Origin: Clostridia bacterium
GTDB lineage: Bacteria > Bacillota > Clostridia > Oscillospirales > Acutalibacteraceae
Direction: 5' to 3'
DNA: 62,907 bases
Assembly (NCBI GenBank): GCA_017434855.1
Contig: JAFRUA010000019.1
Coordinates: forward strand, 1-62,907
Within the stretch, counting starts at the first letter, position 1. The number at the start of each line of letters is the position of its first letter. Made by a program: the position numbers and the translations under genes. Positions 59,506 to 62,907 of the stretch are shown in pieces. The notes below the pieces were generated by a model. The model searched no databases. It saw nothing but the letters and a program-made list of their open reading frames with translations, and was not told the origin of the DNA.

Positions 59506-60858
59506 ATGCAGCCATTGAAATTTTATCTGGTGACCGATACCCACTACTTCAAAAACAGCCTTGGCGCATACGGTGAGGCGTATGAGGATTTCATGGACGG
59601 CGAGCAAAAATGCTTCGGCGAAACCCAGGCCATCAACGAGGCGCTGTTTGCCGAACTGACCAGCGCAAAGGACGCCGATATCGTGCTCATCGCCGGCGAC
59701 CTGTCGTTCAACGGCGAAAAAGAGAGCAACGCCGCGTTTTCCGAACTGCTGCACGCGTTCAAAGAAAAAAGCGGTAAGAAGATCTATGTCGTCACCGCAG
59801 GTCACGATTTCAACGACCATCCGTTCGCGTTCAACGACAGCGGACGCATCGAACCCGAGGGGACGAAATTCTCCGAACTGCTCAGCTTTTACGGCGACTT
59901 CGGCTATAACGACGCCATTGCGTTCAATGAAGAACACCTGTCTTATGTGGCGGACCTGAGCGACGACGTGCGCCTTTTGGTCATCTGCAACGACACGGCC
60001 GACGCAAAGCATATCACCTATGACGACGCCTTCCTCGGCTGGATGGCAGCGCAGGCGCAAAAAGCCAAGGCCGACGGCAAAATGATGATCGCCATGGAGC
60101 ACTATCCCGTGCTGCCCGGTCAGCCGTTGCTGGCGCTCATCGGCGACGCGCGGCAAAGCGAGGCGCAAAAGCTGATCAACACCCTGGCCGACAACGGCGT
60201 GCACCTGATCTTCACCGGCCACATGCACAACCAGAGCATCAACATGGTCACAACGGCCAAGGGCAACCGCTTTTATGACGTCTGCACCGGCAGCGCGATC
60301 GGCTGCCCGGCGTATTATCGCCTGGTCACGGTGCAGGACGAAACCACGGTCAAGATCGAAAGCATCCCCGTGCCGGACTTTGACTGGGACAAAAAGGGGC
60401 AGACCGGAGAAGCATACCTGCGGGCGCAGTTTGAGCGGATGATTCGCACGCTGATCGACCGGATGCAGACGGACCCCGAACGGTTCATGAAAAAGGTCAG
60501 CATCAAGCCCACGCCGCTGCTGCAAAAGGTGTTCCCGGTCGTTGGGCGCAAACTGTCAAAGATGACGGTCGGCGGCTTTGCCCGGCTGTTGCTGGTCAGA
60601 GCGGACCCGCAGATCAGGAAAGAATCCTTTGTGGAATTTGCCGTGTCGTTTGTGCGCAGCGTGTTTGAGGGCAATCAGCCCTATGTGGAGGGCACGCCCG
60701 GCGGCAACACGCTGCTGAGGGTGTTTCAGCGTCTGCGGCCCTTCATCAAAACGCTCAAGGGGTCGCAGGGCGAAACGCTGGATTTCTACGAGACCATGAA
60801 GCACACCGTCGGCAATTACGGGACGGATGATTACAACGCCGTGCTGAAGCTGTCATAA
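59506..60858 (+). CDS. Cytoplasmic calcineurin-like metallophosphoesterase
   Basis: 450 residues. Metal-site motifs are LVTDTHYF (DxH), LIAGDLSFNG (GD), VTAGHDFND (the GNHD position reads AGHD), AMEHYPVLPG with a conserved His, and FTGHMHNQS (GHxH). The last 140 residues are a separate helical domain. The Asn-to-Gly change in GNHD may alter catalysis, since that Asn bridges metal. No signal peptide. ATG 59506 follows GAGGAGGGAG. First gene of an operon with a sugar transporter and a PfkB kinase, which suggests hydrolysis of an imported phosphorylated compound. Confidence 0.87.
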   Translation: MQPLKFYLVTDTHYFKNSLGAYGEAYEDFMDGEQKCFGETQAINEALFAELTSAKDADIVLIAGDLSFNGEKESNAAFSELLHAFKEKSGKKIYVVTAGHDFNDHPFAFNDSGRIEPEGTKFSELLSFYGDFGYNDAIAFNEEHLSYVADLSDDVRLLVICNDTADAKHITYDDAFLGWMAAQAQKAKADGKMMIAMEHYPVLPGQPLLALIGDARQSEAQKLINTLADNGVHLIFTGHMHNQSINMVTTAKGNRFYDVCTGSAIGCPAYYRLVTVQDETTVKIESIPVPDFDWDKKGQTGEAYLRAQFERMIRTLIDRMQTDPERFMKKVSIKPTPLLQKVFPVVGRKLSKMTVGGFARLLLVRADPQIRKESFVEFAVSFVRSVFEGNQPYVEGTPGGNTLLRVFQRLRPFIKTLKGSQGETLDFYETMKHTVGNYGTDDYNAVLKLS

Positions 60859-60878
60859 ATCAGGAAGGAGATGGAACC

Positions 60879-62468
60879 ATGAAAAACAAAACCGCAGACC
60901 CTGCAATCAAGGTGCCGGCCAACGCGCTGCCGCCCGAGCAGGGCAAAAACGTCACCACCTTTGAATACATCTGCCTGAGCCTTGCGCGCATCGGCGGCAT
61001 GTTCGGCACCACCCTGACCGGAACCCTGGCCACGGCCTTTTTGCACGAGCTGTATTACGGGCCGGTCGGCGTGGATTCGGATGAGATCGCAAAGATTCTG
61101 GCGGTCCAGACCACGCTGACCACGGTGGTCGGCATCATCATCGGTCTGATCTCCGGCATCATCGTTCAAAAATGGAAGAGCCGCTGGGGCCGTTACCGCC
61201 AGTGGTACATCATCTGCCTGGTGCCGATCTTCACACTGACCGTGCTGTATTTCTATGTTCCGTCGGGCTGGACCGTGCAGCAGATGACCATGTTCCGCTA
61301 CGGCGTTGCGCTTTGTCAGACGATCTTCAACGCGTTCAACAACTTCGGCCAGAATGTGGCGCAGGTCATTTCGCCCAACCCGAAAGAAAAGAAAACCGTC
61401 GCCACCATCTGGCAGCTCTCCTATTACATCGGCTACGGCGGCGCCTATCTGGGCACCTTCGTCTACGGCCTGTTCAGCGACGACAAAAACGCGATGTATA
61501 TGACCCTGGCCATCGTTGCCGCCATCGTCACCGCGTTCGGCAACCTGATGTGCGGCCTGTTCTGCAAGGAGCGCATCGAACTGCCGAAAAAAGAAAAGGT
61601 CAAGATCTCCAAAGAGCTGTTCCTGCTCTTCAAATACAGGAACTACCGCGCGTATCAATACATCCAGTGGGCGACCGTGCTTGCCGCGCTCGGCAAGTTT
61701 TCCACGCTGCTGGCCGCCATCACGGTCGGTTCGTCAAAGAACCTGCTGCTGACGATCCCCACGGCCGCGGGCACCGTGGTCGGCAACCTGTTTACCGCAA
61801 AGATCTCCAAAAAGTATGAGCCGACCAAGCTGCTGAAATTCTGCGGTCCCTATTCCATGATCTCGGCGGGCGTGCTGTTCGCGATCTGCTTTGCCGAGGC
61901 AAAGCTGGGGCTGATCTTCTTCAGCGGGTGGAACAGCATCTTCTTCTATTTCTTCTATTTCCTGTTCGGCGTCGGCATCGGCGTGCAGGAGCTTTCGACC
62001 TCCCACTTCAACGTCGAATACTTCGACTATCTGGAATGGCAGACCGGCGACCGCATGGAGGCGATCCAGGGCATCGTGCCCGGCTGGATCCAGACCGGCC
62101 TGAACTATCTCAAGGAGCTTGCGATCCCGTTCCTGATCGCGTGGGTCGGCTATGAATCCTCTGAAGACAAGAACCTTGTCAAAACGATGCAGGCGAAAGA
62201 CAACTATATGGAGACCTGCCTGTGGCTGCTTGCCTTCCTGCTGTTCGGCTATGCGCTCAGCAGCCTGATCCGCTCGATCATCCTCAAAACGATGTATGAC
62301 GTGGAGGGTGAAAAGAAAGCGCAGATGTATGCCGAGCTTGAGGTCATGCGCGCCAACCGCCGTGCCGAAAACGCGGCGCTCGCCGTCGGTGCAGCGGGTG
62401 AGACCGTTGCCGTGCCGGGGGACGAGAGCGAAACCGCCGTTCTGCAGAACGACGACACAGACGAATAA
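60879..62468 (+). CDS. GPH-type (MFS_2) sugar:cation symporter
   Basis: 529 residues with about twelve membrane helices. Family features are the loop after the second helix (GRYRQWYII, preceded by KWKSRWGRY), the QLSYYIGYGGAYLG segment and MYDVEGEKKAQMYAEL at the C-terminus. GPH transporters import glycosides, pentosides and hexuronides with Na+ or H+. A soluble Glu/Ala-rich tail of about 40 residues follows the last helix. It begins 20 bases after the phosphoesterase gene and the kinase starts 13 bases after its stop. Confidence 0.9.
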   Translation: MKNKTADPAIKVPANALPPEQGKNVTTFEYICLSLARIGGMFGTTLTGTLATAFLHELYYGPVGVDSDEIAKILAVQTTLTTVVGIIIGLISGIIVQKWKSRWGRYRQWYIICLVPIFTLTVLYFYVPSGWTVQQMTMFRYGVALCQTIFNAFNNFGQNVAQVISPNPKEKKTVATIWQLSYYIGYGGAYLGTFVYGLFSDDKNAMYMTLAIVAAIVTAFGNLMCGLFCKERIELPKKEKVKISKELFLLFKYRNYRAYQYIQWATVLAALGKFSTLLAAITVGSSKNLLLTIPTAAGTVVGNLFTAKISKKYEPTKLLKFCGPYSMISAGVLFAICFAEAKLGLIFFSGWNSIFFYFFYFLFGVGIGVQELSTSHFNVEYFDYLEWQTGDRMEAIQGIVPGWIQTGLNYLKELAIPFLIAWVGYESSEDKNLVKTMQAKDNYMETCLWLLAFLLFGYALSSLIRSIILKTMYDVEGEKKAQMYAELEVMRANRRAENAALAVGAAGETVAVPGDESETAVLQNDDTDE

Positions 62469-62481
62469 AGGGGGACCCGTT

Positions 62482-62907
62482 ATGCCGCATTATGAGGCCG
62501 TCATCATCGGCCACATCACCGAAGACGTCAACATCGACCACACCGGGCACACCGACCGCATCTGCGGCGGCGCGGTGCTGTATTCCAGCGCGTCCGCCTT
62601 TGCCCTGGGGCACAGGGTTGCGGCCGTGACCAGGCTGGCCGACGCCGACCGGGCGCGCCTGGAACAGTTCACGCTGCCGAAAGAGGACGTGTTTGTCGTA
62701 CCGTGTGAACGGTCCACCGTCATCCGCAATCAATATTTCACGGCGGATAAGGAGCGCCGCAGCTGCATCTGCCTGTCGCGCGGCACGCCCTTTGCCCCGG
62801 ACGATCTGCCCGCAGACGTCACGGGCGACATCTATCAGTTCGCGGGGCTGATCGTCGGCGACTATCCCGACGAGATGCTGGTGCAGTGCGCCCAAAAGGG
62901 TGCGATC
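62482..62907 (+). CDS. PfkB-family carbohydrate kinase, N-terminal part (cut by window end)
   Basis: 142 codons to the window edge. The start MPHYEAVIIGHITEDVNIDH and the substrate-binding CGGAVLYSSASAFALGHRV match the ribokinase/PfkB N-terminal fold. The catalytic C-terminal DTxGAGD motif lies outside the window. It would phosphorylate the sugar or nucleoside imported by the upstream transporter. AAAGGGGGAC precedes the ATG. Confidence 0.82.
   Translation, partial: MPHYEAVIIGHITEDVNIDHTGHTDRICGGAVLYSSASAFALGHRVAAVTRLADADRARLEQFTLPKEDVFVVPCERSTVIRNQYFTADKERRSCICLSRGTPFAPDDLPADVTGDIYQFAGLIVGDYPDEMLVQCAQKGAI

Noticed and set aside
1-62907. CRISPR arrays, insertion sequences, prophage, tRNA or rRNA genes
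   Set aside because: No regularly spaced repeats, transposase or integrase motifs, phage structural genes, or cloverleaf or rRNA signatures were seen on reading both strands.

Overview
The window is GC-rich and gene-dense, and it looks like a chromosomal segment of an anaerobic Gram-positive Clostridia member, most probably an uncultured Oscillospiraceae/Ruminococcaceae-type gut organism. The reasons are AddAB instead of RecBCD, many exported proteins with InlB-type, BspA-type LRR, Ig-like and FN3 modules, LytTR and OmpR regulators, low-potential Fe-S flavoproteins, and consensus SigA promoters with strong AGGAGG ribosome sites. No rRNA, tRNA, CRISPR array, insertion sequence or prophage was seen.

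Layout. 1-1377: end of a surface protein cut by the window edge. 1.5-8.4 kb: addB-addA. 8.5-10.8 kb: two membrane acyltransferases. 10.9-16.3 kb: rpmE, a YigZ protein, a secreted peptidase-like protein, uvrC and an XRE regulator. 16.4-17.4 kb: two small exported proteins, each behind its own strong promoter. 17.6-22.1 kb: an operon of two OmpR-type two-component systems with a small (p)ppGpp synthetase between them. It is followed by two exported beta-helix proteins (22.3-25.4 kb). The operon and both exported genes share an identically spaced operator (TTCAATC repeated every 11 bp, then 8 bp to the -10 box). 25.5-27.4 kb: a GntR/YtrA regulator with an ABC exporter.

28.3-42.4 kb is the most unusual block. 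Two divergent operons start from a 226-bp regulatory gap. The left arm encodes a close relative of the Cutibacterium acnes polyunsaturated fatty acid isomerase, a CrtI/RetSat-like flavoprotein, a ferredoxin reductase-ferredoxin fusion, and a 937-residue Fe-S/GltD-like oxidoreductase. The right arm encodes an acyl-activating enzyme, an acyl carrier protein, an acyl-ACP thioesterase, two HypB GTPases, a second giant oxidoreductase and HypA. I read this as an undescribed fatty-acid isomerisation/saturation (biohydrogenation) cluster with a nickel-delivery module. A convergent operon (tocopherol-cyclase-like protein, SDR, peptide-deformylase-like protein) lies at 42.6-45.0 kb.

45.2-49.9 kb: a BspA-type LRR surface protein divergent from a LytTR regulator, sensor kinase and SGNH esterase, with a tandem LytTR site in the gap. 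50.0-53.9 kb: a tiny ribbon-helix-helix protein divergent from a lipoprotein gene whose promoter carries a perfect palindrome, then an SLC1 transporter with an added N-terminal domain. 54.0-56.1 kb: phosphoesterase, PPC-domain and zinc-ribbon genes on the minus strand. 56.3-58.4 kb is a second standout: a self-contained unit (consensus promoter, radical SAM-SPASM-JAMM fusion, two paralogous small peptides with a YYGCPNS core, terminator) that fits a new RiPP locus. 58.5-62.9 kb: glycerophosphodiesterase-like, phosphoesterase, GPH-type sugar transporter and a PfkB kinase cut by the window end.

Several exported proteins end in a short amphipathic, weakly basic helix, in some cases after a CxxCG knuckle, which may be a shared retention or sorting signal.
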